The notes: generated by a model from the letters alone, not told the origin. A stretch of DNA of 64,000 nucleotides from Staphylococcus simulans (GCF_002994445.1 NZ_MRZJ01000001.1:558001-622000); one strand, 5' to 3'. Counted from the first letter of the stretch, positions 47,316 through 57,065 are shown. Made by a program: numbers and translations.

Positions 47316-49925
47316 ATGAGATCAAACATAAAGCAAAATTTCATACGTTTTCTTAAAATCGCCGGCACAGCTGCAGTGATGATGTTGATAATCTTTTATC
47401 CGGCACTTCGTGCTTACATGAAGCATCAGATTGTATTCAGCGGTGTTGGAGACGGCTTCAGACAAATGATGCCGTTTCAAAAATATCTTTATCAGCATGT
47501 GACGCACTTTGCCAGTTTCTATGATATCTCATTCGGTTTAGGCGGAGACTATATTACCGATTTAGCGTATTACTATTCCACTTCACCGCTCACGTATCTG
47601 AACTTTTTCTTTGTGTGGTTAGGTGAACATCTCTTACATATGAATCCAAGCAGTATAGAATTTTGGCCAGGCAACCAATTATTATTTGCGATAGTCAAAG
47701 CTATTTTGACATTTATCGCAGCGTACTATATGATGCGCTATTTCAAATTACAACGTTATACTGCTTTAATCGGTACGATTTTGTACACTGCATCTAACGT
47801 TATGCTGTATTTCAATTTTACTTGGTCATTTTACGGAGATGTACTCATTTATCTTCCAATCACCTTGCTCGGTGTTGAAAAATTATTCAGAGAACGACGT
47901 GCGGGCTGGTTGATTGTCGGCTTAGCCTTAACATTGATTTCAAACTTTTACTTCAGTTACTATGAAGCGATTATTATCGGCGGTTATCTCATTTACAGAA
48001 CGCTCTTCCAATATAAAGAGGATATTTTAACTAAGACACAAAAAATATACATTACAGCAATAACATTCATTTTAAGTCTGATGATTTCAAGCTATGGTTT
48101 TTATACAGGTGTCAGTTCGTTTTTACACAATGACAGAAAACAAAATCCATTGCTGGAATTTCCGTTCTTCGTAGATTTATTGAACACACAAAAGCAGACT
48201 TTTTTATCAGGGTTCCATATTATACTTTCAATACTTGTAATCATAGCCCTGCTGCAATTTAAATTGTATCGCCATTATTACTACCGTTTGTTTGCGATTA
48301 TCACTTGGATCTTTATCTTAGGTTCATTTACCAACGCATTCGACAGTTTCTTTAACGGCTTTTCAATTCCGCAGCGCAGATGGGTGTATATTCTTACCAT
48401 GGCCGCAGCTCTTTTAGTCGCACTCATGATTCAGCATATTTCAGAGATGTCGCTTGTTTCACTGATTGTTGCTTGTATTCCAGCTTTCGGTGTTTTATAT
48501 TTCTCTTCTCGCTTTGCTAAAGGAGATTGGGACTGGTGGATCAGTACAGTGCTGATTATCATTGTATTAGCTGTCATAATAGTGATGTTTAAAGGCAAAA
48601 CAAACCGCTGGCTCAAAATCAGCTTAGTCCTGCTTATCTTGCTTCAGCAATATTGGCAGCTGAAAGAATATAAGCACAATACACTCTCAGAATATGAAAC
48701 TGATATTGCTCAAGTTACCAAACATGATTATTTCAGCCAGCCGTTGAACAAGAAAATCAAAGCGCTGCAAGCCCAAAACAAGGATGATTTAATGCGTATT
48801 GACTATATGAGCGGTTATGGACTGAACTCGCCTTTCATTTACGACTATAACGGCATTTCACTCTATTCAAGTATCTTTGATGGTGAAATCTTGAAGTACT
48901 ATGACAAAACTATGCAAATCAATATGCCTGTCGATAAAAACAGTACTTACCGTTTATTTAACAATCGTGCAAATTTAATGGCACTTTGGGATGTGACGGA
49001 TCGTTTCAAAATGGAATCTGATAAGAATATGCCTTACGGCTTTGAGCAGCAAGACAAGATTAAAGATAAAGATGCGACATTTATTCATTCACATAATCAA
49101 ATCGATTATCCTGCCGCACATATTACCAACAACACATTTAATATGGATCAATTGAAATCACCTTTAGATAAAGAACAAGCCATGTTAACTGGTGTGGTTT
49201 GGGAGCATCAAAAAGGTAATTCTGATTTTAAACCGAATCAAAATTTATTGTCTCAATCTCAAACTGATTTACGTGATGCCAAACAAGTGGATAGCAACCA
49301 CATACAAGTGCAAAAAGATAAAGGCGGTGTCACATTATCATTGCCGCCTGCCCTAGCAAATCAGTATCAAGATATGTATGTAGAAATGGACGTTGAACGT
49401 ATCTCTCCTTCAACAGAACATTATGTAAAATTAAACGAGTATAAACAAAAACGAAATGAACTTGATTATAAATACCGCAGATTTGTCTCACCGGTGACGA
49501 TGAGAGTAAAAGCATCACCAAAATTAAAATTGCAATTGCCGAAAGGCAAATACCGTTTAAATATCAAAGGTATTTACGGTGAAGATTATGCAACTTTAAG
49601 AAATGCAAAAAAATCATTAACACCGGTTAAGGTTACAAAAGCAAAGGATGGTCTGCATATCAAAAAACCAAAAGCAGCCTCTGGAAATTTAGTATTGCCT
49701 ACTGCTTATAGAAAAGGCTTATACGCAGTAATTGACGGTAAGCAGCAAGAAGTAAAACAAGGTAATGGTATTATGACTGTAATTAAAACAGAAAAAGGTC
49801 AAACAGATATTCATCTGAAATATCAACCGCCTTTATTCAAAACGTTAATCTTAATCTCTATTATTGGTTTGGTATTAAGTATTTTTTGGTGCAGACTCCT
49901 ATCAAAACGCAAAATCAAATCATAA
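47316..49925 (+). CDS. yfhO: YfhO-family membrane protein, probable cell-envelope glycosylation factor
   Basis: An 869 aa integral membrane protein. About a dozen or more membrane helices fill residues 12-455. An extracellular region of roughly 380 residues follows, with a final helix (TLILISIIGLVLSIFW) and a basic end. GVGDGFRQMMPFQKYLYQHV and SFGLGGDYITDLAYYYSTSPLTYLNFFFVWLGE match the YfhO-family start, which resembles GT-C glycosyltransferases with an acidic residue in the first outer loop. In Listeria and Bacillus, YfhO proteins act in adding sugars to teichoic acids. GGAGAG precedes the start. It is monocistronic. Confidence 0.88.
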   Translation: MRSNIKQNFIRFLKIAGTAAVMMLIIFYPALRAYMKHQIVFSGVGDGFRQMMPFQKYLYQHVTHFASFYDISFGLGGDYITDLAYYYSTSPLTYLNFFFVWLGEHLLHMNPSSIEFWPGNQLLFAIVKAILTFIAAYYMMRYFKLQRYTALIGTILYTASNVMLYFNFTWSFYGDVLIYLPITLLGVEKLFRERRAGWLIVGLALTLISNFYFSYYEAIIIGGYLIYRTLFQYKEDILTKTQKIYITAITFILSLMISSYGFYTGVSSFLHNDRKQNPLLEFPFFVDLLNTQKQTFLSGFHIILSILVIIALLQFKLYRHYYYRLFAIITWIFILGSFTNAFDSFFNGFSIPQRRWVYILTMAAALLVALMIQHISEMSLVSLIVACIPAFGVLYFSSRFAKGDWDWWISTVLIIIVLAVIIVMFKGKTNRWLKISLVLLILLQQYWQLKEYKHNTLSEYETDIAQVTKHDYFSQPLNKKIKALQAQNKDDLMRIDYMSGYGLNSPFIYDYNGISLYSSIFDGEILKYYDKTMQINMPVDKNSTYRLFNNRANLMALWDVTDRFKMESDKNMPYGFEQQDKIKDKDATFIHSHNQIDYPAAHITNNTFNMDQLKSPLDKEQAMLTGVVWEHQKGNSDFKPNQNLLSQSQTDLRDAKQVDSNHIQVQKDKGGVTLSLPPALANQYQDMYVEMDVERISPSTEHYVKLNEYKQKRNELDYKYRRFVSPVTMRVKASPKLKLQLPKGKYRLNIKGIYGEDYATLRNAKKSLTPVKVTKAKDGLHIKKPKAASGNLVLPTAYRKGLYAVIDGKQQEVKQGNGIMTVIKTEKGQTDIHLKYQPPLFKTLILISIIGLVLSIFWCRLLSKRKIKS

Positions 49926-49936
49926 AAAAATTTTAG

Positions 49937-49980
49937 TACTGGTATGCAAAGTGAACCGCTTCTGCATACCAGTATTTTTT
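49937..49980 (+). terminator. yfhO terminator
   Basis: Arms TACTGGTATGCA (49937-49948) and TGCATACCAGTA (49963-49974), 14-base loop, then six T. Confidence 0.93.
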
Positions 49981-50123
49981 ATATACACACTATTTTTACT
50001 AGTCGCTTGCATTTATTTTACTGAGTGCTTTAACAGTCTATGCAAACATTGCTCTGACTTTTATACTATTCTCATGAAATTTCAGAAAAAACAATAAAAT
50101 TCAGAAAGGTTTGGTACAATACT

Positions 50124-51761
50124 GTGAAAGATGAAAATTATAAAGAAGAAAGCAAGCAACACCTATTAGAATTACTGCAGCAACTGACAACTGATGTATC
50201 CAACGATTCAGCACCTTCATTCAAAGAAAGCACTTGTACCTACGAAGCTCTGATGCAGCGCTATATAGATATGTTGTATTTAGCAGAAAAAGAAATCCTT
50301 CATTCTGCTTTAAAAAATCAACATTCTATATATACACTGACAAGATCCCAATATGATAAGCTGGTACATTTAAAACAATCCAAATTTTTGATGCCCTTCG
50401 GCAAAAACCGCTATTTCATCTCACACGAACTATTAAATTTCTATAATCAGCATTATCTTAATCATCAATTTGAAACCTTACCCGAATTGAACAGTTTTGC
50501 CAAAAAAACTATCCATCGATTAACAGAAACAGAAAAGCATTGCAGAAGTTATGAAACTAAAAGATTTAATGATTGTATAGCAGAAAATATAGATGCGAAA
50601 ACACTCGAACATTTATGCAAGATAACACAGATTAATGATTATGAACGTCTCACACATGAAGAAAAATGTGCACGACTCGCACAAAAAATACTCAATGAGT
50701 TTGATTTGATCGAAAAGTTAATCAAAAATATTCCGCCGATACGTGTGCTCTTTTCATTGATGGTATTTGAAGATAGAAACAGTTATACAGGTGCAGAAGT
50801 ACCTGGAAAGAATCGTGCGTTGTTTTTCCTTTTCAGTAATCCTGAATATGATATTTTGTACTTGCCTATTGAATTATTTGAACAATTAAAACATTTTTTC
50901 AAAACAAATAACATAGATCCGATGGCCATCCTCATTCACACACTAAAAGATTTCACCGGCAAAGAACTGGAACCTCAGAAAGAAAAACAATGGATAACAG
51001 ATCTGTGCCAAAATCGTTTGACTGACATAGAAACAGAAACATTATTAAATGTTTTAACTAAAGATTATGTATACGCTGAGATACTCGATAGAATGTACAA
51101 TGAAGAAAAATCAAGTTTTTTCATTAACCTGATCAGTGTTTATGGTTTCTTGCCTTTATCCTTAGTCACAACCTTATACAACCGCTTCTTTGAAGCCGAT
51201 GAAACTGCAACGTCAATTAAGGCTCTGATTTCTAAAGTTTACTTCAAATGCGAATATGCACTAGAACAAGGTTATTTAGCTAATGCGACAATACAAGAAG
51301 TCATTCCGGAATTGGATATGATATATGTCGATATTCCATACTATATACCTGAATCCCTTGAGGAGTTAGATACCGTTGCAAACAGTTACAATTATTTTGA
51401 AGAGACTGATTTCTTAAAGAGTTACGACTTTTTAATGATGAATGTAAATGTGACAGAAGATATGATTACAGATTGCTGCACTTATATAGAAGTTGCGGTT
51501 ATCGAAGATTTCCTTCTGCCTCAAATCAAAATGCTGCCGAGAGAAGAAGACATTGAAGATTGCGTCAACCAATGGAAACTAGACGGACTCTTTAAAGGTA
51601 TCCCTGCTAAATCTATTATCAAACACATTACCGTTATGTATAACACACTGAACCTTTGGTCACTTAGAGGCTATACTAGAAAAGCCTATCAAGCCCTACA
51701 AAAGCAAAACGGCACCGCTTCAAACCCTACTAATATCATTGACCTCGATGAATTTATCTAA
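50124..51761 (+). CDS. Unrecognised 545-residue helical cytosolic protein
   Basis: I do not recognise this family. The 545 aa product has no signal peptide or membrane segment, is predicted mostly helical from its composition, and is rich in Leu, Glu, Lys and Tyr with many Cys (about nine). Recognisable points are a helical N-terminal half (LLELLQQLTTDVSND..., YIDMLYLAEKEILHSALKNQ), FLMPFGKNRYFISHELLNFY, an acidic middle-to-end part (PELDMIYVDIPYYIPESLEELD), and IIDLDEFI at the C-terminus. The start is GTG 50124. A TACAAT -10-like element lies only three bases before it, so the true start or the promoter may differ. It stands alone, with a strong terminator and convergent neighbours. Confidence 0.8.
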   Translation: MKDENYKEESKQHLLELLQQLTTDVSNDSAPSFKESTCTYEALMQRYIDMLYLAEKEILHSALKNQHSIYTLTRSQYDKLVHLKQSKFLMPFGKNRYFISHELLNFYNQHYLNHQFETLPELNSFAKKTIHRLTETEKHCRSYETKRFNDCIAENIDAKTLEHLCKITQINDYERLTHEEKCARLAQKILNEFDLIEKLIKNIPPIRVLFSLMVFEDRNSYTGAEVPGKNRALFFLFSNPEYDILYLPIELFEQLKHFFKTNNIDPMAILIHTLKDFTGKELEPQKEKQWITDLCQNRLTDIETETLLNVLTKDYVYAEILDRMYNEEKSSFFINLISVYGFLPLSLVTTLYNRFFEADETATSIKALISKVYFKCEYALEQGYLANATIQEVIPELDMIYVDIPYYIPESLEELDTVANSYNYFEETDFLKSYDFLMMNVNVTEDMITDCCTYIEVAVIEDFLLPQIKMLPREEDIEDCVNQWKLDGLFKGIPAKSIIKHITVMYNTLNLWSLRGYTRKAYQALQKQNGTASNPTNIIDLDEFI

Positions 51762-51765
51762 CTAA

Positions 51766-51818
51766 AACAAACACGTTCTCATCCTAGTTGAAAAGGAGAG
51801 AACGTGTTTGTTTTTTTA
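51766..51818. terminator. Bidirectional terminator between the 545-residue gene and the phosphoesterase gene
   Basis: Arms AAACAAACACGTTCTC (51766-51781) and GAGAACGTGTTTGTTT (51799-51814), loop of 17, then T to 51818 on plus. It lies between two convergent genes. Confidence 0.9.
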
Positions 51819-51857
51819 ATCTATTGTTTAACAAGTATACTATTATTCAATCAGATT

Positions 51858-52697
51858 TTATGCTTCTGTTTCTTCTTTCACATCATCTTGGTCTTCTTCT
51901 GCCTCAATAATGTAAGTATTACGGTTGAGTTTATCATTCCATTCAATGATTCTCGCACCTCGTTTTAATTTACCATATGCATTATAACCTGTTACTCTGC
52001 CGTAATTTAATTGAATACCGTAATAATTAGATACAAAGTCATTATTATGATCGTGGCCGCAATATACACCGTTGATAGTTGTATTGTAATAAAGTTGGTA
52101 CCATAACCCGCTATTTACGTGTGGTGGGCATACATCTTCGTTAAAGTTTCCGACATAGCCTTGTTGTGCCGCATCCGTATACTCAGGTAATGGCATATGC
52201 ATAAATAGTTGGTCTGGCATTGTTCTGTTTTTAGCACGATTAACCAACCATTTTTGTTGTTCATAAGTCACAAAAGCATAACCGTCAAACGGTGCTCTTG
52301 CATAGTCGCCAGCATCAAGCATATAAATTCTGATGCCATTGTCTAAAGTATAGAAATAAGAGTAACAGTCATTATAAACTGCGCCGCCTTCACGTTTTAC
52401 ATGCATTACTGATTTATCAATGATTTCCCATAAACGCATTCTGTTATAATTTGATTCACTATCATGGTTACCTAAAGTCACCGCAAATGGTACTTTCAAA
52501 CTATCGAAGAAGTCAATCACAGCTTTAAATGTTTCGAGTGCACCTTCTTCTTTACTCCAAATCAAATCACCTGTAATAACAATCACATCAGGTGTTTGTT
52601 CTTTCACCATTTTTTCAATCAGCTTGAATGTTTTCACATCTTCTTCCTTAAATGGCTGACTGCCGATATGTAAATCTGTTAGTTGCATGATTTTCAT
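51858..52697 (-). CDS. Calcineurin-like metallophosphoesterase
   Basis: A 279 aa enzyme with all motifs of the calcineurin-like fold: DLHIGS (Asp-x-His) at residues 7-12, GDLIW near 43, GNHDSE near 78, an His in LFMHMPLPEY near 165, and GHDHNND near 212. These ligate two metals. The acidic C-terminus (EAEEDQDDVKEETEA) is unusual. Such proteins, including the purple-acid-phosphatase-like Staphylococcus members, hydrolyse phosphomonoesters or cyclic nucleotides; the substrate is unknown. GGAGTGAACAAC precedes the start. There is no signal peptide. Confidence 0.9.
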   Translation of the reverse strand: MKIMQLTDLHIGSQPFKEEDVKTFKLIEKMVKEQTPDVIVITGDLIWSKEEGALETFKAVIDFFDSLKVPFAVTLGNHDSESNYNRMRLWEIIDKSVMHVKREGGAVYNDCYSYFYTLDNGIRIYMLDAGDYARAPFDGYAFVTYEQQKWLVNRAKNRTMPDQLFMHMPLPEYTDAAQQGYVGNFNEDVCPPHVNSGLWYQLYYNTTINGVYCGHDHNNDFVSNYYGIQLNYGRVTGYNAYGKLKRGARIIEWNDKLNRNTYIIEAEEDQDDVKEETEA

Positions 52698-52888
52698 AGT
52701 TGTTCACTCCTAGTTGATGGTTTGTCGCATCATAAACAGATGTTCCAATTTCTTTTTAAATTATATTAAACCACTTGTATTGTGGCACATATTGAACGAA
52801 ATGTATAGAAAAAAAGAACACTAATTTTGAACGCGTGACAAAAAAGCAGAGAGATGAAACATTTCGGCTTACTTTTTCATTGTCAGTT

Positions 52889-53209
52889 TTAATAAGACTG
52901 CTCTACTTGATACGGCAAAGATTTAACATAATGCATTTCTTTAACATATTTACCTTTATGAACAATCACCACATATTGCTTATTCGGATCAAAACCTAAG
53001 AAATCTAATTTATAAGGTACAAATTCACCGCATTTTGAGTAGGCTTGGATATTCTCATACCTTTGCGTGCCCTTGTCTACTTGTGCATATGAATATTCCA
53101 TGCGCAAGAAAGGATTAAATCGATCTGTGAATTGATTTCTAACTGTAGTCACCGCAAATATACCGATGATAATTAACACACTTAAACTTAATATTATTAC
53201 CTTCTTCAT
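52889..53209 (-). CDS. YxeA-like small secreted or anchored protein (DUF1093)
   Basis: About 106 aa from ATG 53209: MKKVIILSLSVLIIIGIFAVTTV is an N-terminal helix or signal peptide. The remainder holds FNPFLRMEYSYAQVDKGTQRYENIQAYSKCGEF and LDFLGFDPNKQYVVIVHKGKYVKEMHYVKSL, the pattern of YxeA/DUF1093 proteins of Gram-positives (often induced by antimicrobial peptides). AAGGAG sits 12 bases upstream of this start; the longer frame to 53260 lacks a site. It is an isolated gene between the phosphoesterase and rplS. Confidence 0.7.
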   Translation of the reverse strand: MKKVIILSLSVLIIIGIFAVTTVRNQFTDRFNPFLRMEYSYAQVDKGTQRYENIQAYSKCGEFVPYKLDFLGFDPNKQYVVIVHKGKYVKEMHYVKSLPYQVEQSY

Positions 53210-53375
53210 TCGACTTTCCAACTCCTTCTGGGTGTATTGAACTCTGATGTACAAAGTCATATAGACAGAATATTCAGATAAATAGTTGTACTACTCTGAA
53301 TACTGCTTCCACTTAGTTTACTATATATCATTTTTATTTACTAATATTTATATATCATTACCTTTCTAAAAGAAC

Positions 53376-53406
53376 AAAAAAGACTGTCCCTCACTAGGAA
53401 CAGCCT
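53376..53406 (-). terminator. rplS terminator
   Basis: Arms AGACTGTCCC (53381-53390) and GGAACAGCCT (53397-53406) pair with G-U and end in six T on the minus strand. Confidence 0.88.
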
Positions 53407-53435
53407 GGTTTACTCGTATGTCTATCTGTCTAAAA

Positions 53436-53786
53436 TTAGCGAATTTCTTTAATTCTAGTAGCTTTACCACGTAAGTTACGTAAGTAGTAAAGTTTAGCAC
53501 GTCTAACTTTACCGCGACGAGTTACTTCGATTCTTTCAATTTTTGGAGTGTGTACAGGGAATGTACGTTCAACACCAACACCTGAAGAAATTTTACGAAC
53601 TGTGAAAGTTTCTGAAACTCCGCCACCGCGGCGTTTGATTACTACACCTTCGAATACTTGGATACGTTCGCGAGTACCTTCGACGATACGTACGTGTACA
53701 CGTACTGTGTCTCCGGCACGAAAGTTAGGTAAGTCTGTGCGTAATTGTGATTTAGTAACTGCTTCGATTAATTTGTGATTACTCAT
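53436..53786 (-). CDS. rplS: 50S ribosomal protein L19
   Basis: Large-subunit protein at the 30S-50S interface. It has 116 aa: [56 protein letters not shown] and [32 protein letters not shown], diagnostic of L19. It is last in the rpsP-rimM-trmD-rplS order, 104 bases after trmD, with a terminator close behind. Confidence 0.99.
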   Translation of the reverse strand: MSNHKLIEAVTKSQLRTDLPNFRAGDTVRVHVRIVEGTRERIQVFEGVVIKRRGGGVSETFTVRKISSGVGVERTFPVHTPKIERIEVTRRGKVRRAKLYYLRNLRGKATRIKEIR

Positions 53787-53890
53787 TATTTATTCTCTCC
53801 TTCAAACTATGTTCTTGCCTCGACAACAAAATAGCAGCGGACCATAGTGATTTTTCGTGCTTAGCACACTTAAATAATATTAGCATACTG

Positions 53891-54628
53891 CTATTTTGTT
53901 TTCAATTGGTTTTTGTAGTTTTCAAGTATTTTTTCATCTTCTGATGATAATGGATACTTTGTTAGTAAATCTGGTCTTTTGACAAATGTTCTGATCAGCT
54001 TTTGTTCGTGTCTCCAAGCATCGATTTTAGCGTGATTGCCTGATAATAACACATCAGGGACTGTCATCCCTTCGAATTCTCTTGGACGTGTATATTGCGG
54101 AAACTCTAATAAGCCGTCTGAGAAAGAGTCATCTTGGTGAGACTGCTCATTTCCAAGCACGCCTGGAATTAATCGTACAATCGCATCTGTCATGCTCATC
54201 GCAGGCAATTCCCCGCCAGTTAATACATAATCTCCGATGGAGATTTCGTCTGTGACTAAATGCTCTCTGATACGTTCATCATAGCCTTCATAATGACCGC
54301 AGATAAATACTAAATGTTCTGCTTGGCTTAATTCTTGCGCGACTGCTTGTGAGAAAGGTTTGCCTTGCGGACACATTAAAATTACACGTGTCTGTTCTGT
54401 TGTCTCAAGGTCTTTCATCGCATTAAATACAGGTTCTGGTTTCAATACCATCCCTTGACCGCCGCCGAACGGATAGTCATCAACTTGGTTATGCTTATTC
54501 ACCGCATAATCTCTGAAGTTGACTGTATTCACTGATATGATTGACTTATCTTGTGCACGCTTTAAAATAGAATGATTCAGTACGCCATCAAACATTTCTG
54601 GAAACAGCGTTAAATAATCAATTTTCAC
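53891..54628 (-). CDS. trmD: tRNA (guanine37-N1)-methyltransferase
   Basis: SAM-dependent methylation of G37 in tRNAs, which prevents frameshifting. It has 245 aa: [48 protein letters not shown] and [14 protein letters not shown], the trefoil-knot SPOUT motifs. Its start overlaps the rimM stop by four bases. Confidence 0.98.
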   Translation of the reverse strand: MKIDYLTLFPEMFDGVLNHSILKRAQDKSIISVNTVNFRDYAVNKHNQVDDYPFGGGQGMVLKPEPVFNAMKDLETTEQTRVILMCPQGKPFSQAVAQELSQAEHLVFICGHYEGYDERIREHLVTDEISIGDYVLTGGELPAMSMTDAIVRLIPGVLGNEQSHQDDSFSDGLLEFPQYTRPREFEGMTVPDVLLSGNHAKIDAWRHEQKLIRTFVKRPDLLTKYPLSSEDEKILENYKNQLKTK

Positions 54629-55128
54629 TCGTCTAACATTCCTTCCAATGGCGTAATTTGAATACGGCGTCCAGATACATCTACATCTTGTACCACATCT
54701 GCAATATAGGGAATCAAGTATTCTTTATCGCCTTGAACTACCCATACATCATTAGCGCCGGTTTCAAAGATTTCTTTCACGCGACCAATCGGTGTATCAC
54801 CATCAAAGACAGTGCAGCCGATAATATCGGAATAGTAATACTCATGTTCATCTAATTCAATGGCTTCGTGATCTCGTTCTTGTGTTAAGATATCACCTTT
54901 TAAATGCTCAATATCATTGATATTGTTAATACCTTCAAATGTAAGCATATGGAAGTCTTTATGTTTGCGGTAAGATGCCACAGTTAACTCAAGTGTGTCA
55001 CCTTTATGATTGACTGTTAAAACTTCGCCAGGTTGAAAACGTGTTTCTGTAAAATCTGAATTAGATTTGACTCTAACTTCGCCTTTAATACCATGTGTAT
55101 TTACAATTTTGCCGACTTCTACTTTCAT
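54625..55128 (-). CDS. rimM: 16S rRNA processing protein RimM
   Basis: Assists 30S head assembly near S19. It has 167 aa from ATG 55128: [25 protein letters not shown] at the start, [17 protein letters not shown], and the PRC-barrel end [30 protein letters not shown] lies ten bases upstream of 55128. The frame continues 14 codons further, but without a site. It overlaps trmD. Confidence 0.96.
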   Translation of the reverse strand: MKVEVGKIVNTHGIKGEVRVKSNSDFTETRFQPGEVLTVNHKGDTLELTVASYRKHKDFHMLTFEGINNINDIEHLKGDILTQERDHEAIELDEHEYYYSDIIGCTVFDGDTPIGRVKEIFETGANDVWVVQGDKEYLIPYIADVVQDVDVSGRRIQITPLEGMLDE

Positions 55129-55182
55129 ATGCACTGGGCCTCCAATATGTGGTCTTGTGTTAAAAAACATTTCTACTTAATA

Positions 55183-55217
55183 ATAACCCTAAGACAACTG
55201 TATTGTCTCAGGGTTAT
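55183..55217 (-). terminator. Hairpin between rpsP and rimM
   Basis: A 15-base stem, ATAACCCTAAGACAA (55183-55197) with TTGTCTCAGGGTTAT (55203-55217), and a five-base loop. The downstream tract on the minus strand is only TATTATTAAG, so it may be a partial terminator or RNA-processing signal that lowers rimM relative to S16. Confidence 0.7.
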
Positions 55218-55243
55218 GTGATTAAAGCAACTTATTGCTTAAC

Positions 55244-55522
55244 TTACTTAGAATGACGTTGTTCTTCGAATTTTTTCAAAATACCTTCTTTAGATAAGAT
55301 ATTGTGAACTGTGTCAGTTGGTTTCGCACCGTTAGTTAACCATTTAAGTGCTAACTCTTCGTCGATTTTAACTGTTTGAGATTTGTCTTTAGTTACCGGA
55401 TCATAAGTTCCGATTTGTTCGATAATACGACCATCACGTGGCGCACGAGCATCAGCTGCTACGATACGGTAGAATGGATTTCTTTTTGAGCCTAAACGTG
55501 TTAAGCGGATTTTAACTGCCAT
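55244..55522 (-). CDS. rpsP: 30S ribosomal protein S16
   Basis: Small-subunit assembly protein. It has 92 aa: [44 protein letters not shown] and [28 protein letters not shown], the full S16 pattern. GGAGAG precedes the start. It begins the rpsP-rimM-trmD-rplS unit from its own promoter, behind the ffh terminator. Confidence 0.99.
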   Translation of the reverse strand: MAVKIRLTRLGSKRNPFYRIVAADARAPRDGRIIEQIGTYDPVTKDKSQTVKIDEELALKWLTNGAKPTDTVHNILSKEGILKKFEEQRHSK

Positions 55523-55569
55523 GTATAATTCTCTCCTTTGAGTCTTTGTTTTCTTTTCTACAAGAAATA

Positions 55570-55598
55570 ATAATAACAGGTATCAGAAACTTTGTAAA
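55570..55598 (-). promoter_or_regulatory. rpsP promoter
   Basis: On the minus strand TTTACA (55598-55593), 17 bases, TATTAT (55575-55570) with TG one base upstream (extended -10). Confidence 0.75.
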
Positions 55599-55641
55599 GA
55601 GGTTTCTCTTTACCATTTTTATTTTTTTATATATTTCGCGT

Positions 55642-55673
55642 AAAAAAAGTGCTGTGCGGATAGACACAACACT
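55642..55673 (-). terminator. ffh terminator
   Basis: Arms AGTGCTGTG (55648-55656) and CACAACACT (55665-55673), one G-U pair, eight-base loop, then seven T on the minus strand. It closes the smc-ftsY-ylxM-ffh unit. Confidence 0.92.
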
Positions 55674-55684
55674 AATTTTACCTA

Positions 55685-57052
55685 TTAGAACGGCAAATTC
55701 ATGCCTTTCATCATATTTTCAATTTGACTGCGTTTGCCTTTTTTGCCTTTGCCTACGCCAGTAAATTGTTTCATCATTTTCTTCATGTCATTGAATTGTT
55801 TCATCAGACGATTGACTTCTTGAAGAGAACGGCCTGAACCTTTTGCGATACGTTTCTTACGGGATACGTTTAAGATTTCTGGTCTTTCGCGTTCAGCTAA
55901 AGTCATTGATTGGATAATTGCTTTAATATGATCGATTTGTTTTTCGCTCATATTCAGTTTATCCATACCCTTCATTTTGTTCATACCTGGAATCATTTTC
56001 ATGATTTCATCTAGTGGACCAAGGTTTTTAACTTGATCAAGCTGTTCTAAGAAATCATCCAGCGTAAATGAAGCAGTACGCATTTTCTTTTCTAAGTCTT
56101 TTGCTTTTGACTCATCGACATCTTGCTGCGCTTTTTCAATTAAGCTCAGCACATCACCCATGCCTAAAATACGTGATGCCATACGTTCTGGATGGAAGAG
56201 TTCTAAGCCATCTAATTTCTCGCTCACACCGACAAATTTAATAGGTTTTTGTGTAACAGAACGAATTGAAAGTGCCGCACCACCGCGTGTATCACCATCA
56301 AGTTTTGTTAACGTAACACCTGTTACTTCTAATTGATCATCGAATGATTGTGCAACGTTGACCGCATCTTGACCAGTCATCGCATCTACAACCAGCATGA
56401 TTTCGTTCGGCTTAGATATTTCTTTAACCTCTGCCAATTCATTCATCAATGTTTCATCGATATGCAGACGACCTGCTGTATCAATGATAACGAAGTCTAA
56501 ATGTTCTTCTTTTGCATGTTTTAATGCATTTTCAACGATTTGTTGCGGCTTAACTTGATCGCCTTCACTGTATACAGGAATATCTAATTGCTTCCCTACA
56601 GTTTCTAATTGGTCAATCGCAGCCGGACGATAGATATCGGCCGCAACAAGTAATGGTTTTTTATTGTATTTCTTGCGCATTAACAAAGCAAGTTTACCTG
56701 CAGTTGTTGTTTTACCTGCACCTTGCAAACCTACCATCATTACAACTGTCGGCGGTTTATTCGCCATGTTGATTGTCGAATTTTCTCCACCCATTAATTT
56801 CGTCAATTCATCTTGTACAATTTTAATAACCTGTTGTCCAGGTGTTAATGATTGCATGACATCCGAACCTAATGCACGTTCAGAGACAGTTTTAATAAAT
56901 GATTTAACGACTTTAAAGTTAACATCGGCTTCAAGCAATGCGAGACGTACTTCACGCATCATCGCTTTAATATCCGCTTCAGTCACTTTCCCTTTTCCTC
57001 GCATTTTCTGCATGGTCGCCTGCAAGCGATCGGATAATCCTTCAAATGCCAT
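55685..57052 (-). CDS. ffh: Signal recognition particle protein Ffh
   Basis: SRP54 homologue that binds signal peptides and 4.5S/scRNA and targets nascent membrane proteins. It has 455 aa: N domain, G domain with GLQGAGKTTTAGKLA near 107, DTAGRLHID, and TKLDGDTRGGAALSIR, and a Met-rich M domain (MKMIPGMNKMKGMDKLNM; KGSGRSLQEVNRLMKQFNDMKKMMKQF). It follows ylxM by 13 bases. Confidence 0.99.
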   Translation of the reverse strand: MAFEGLSDRLQATMQKMRGKGKVTEADIKAMMREVRLALLEADVNFKVVKSFIKTVSERALGSDVMQSLTPGQQVIKIVQDELTKLMGGENSTINMANKPPTVVMMVGLQGAGKTTTAGKLALLMRKKYNKKPLLVAADIYRPAAIDQLETVGKQLDIPVYSEGDQVKPQQIVENALKHAKEEHLDFVIIDTAGRLHIDETLMNELAEVKEISKPNEIMLVVDAMTGQDAVNVAQSFDDQLEVTGVTLTKLDGDTRGGAALSIRSVTQKPIKFVGVSEKLDGLELFHPERMASRILGMGDVLSLIEKAQQDVDESKAKDLEKKMRTASFTLDDFLEQLDQVKNLGPLDEIMKMIPGMNKMKGMDKLNMSEKQIDHIKAIIQSMTLAERERPEILNVSRKKRIAKGSGRSLQEVNRLMKQFNDMKKMMKQFTGVGKGKKGKRSQIENMMKGMNLPF

Positions 57053-57065
57053 CCAAGTGACCTCC

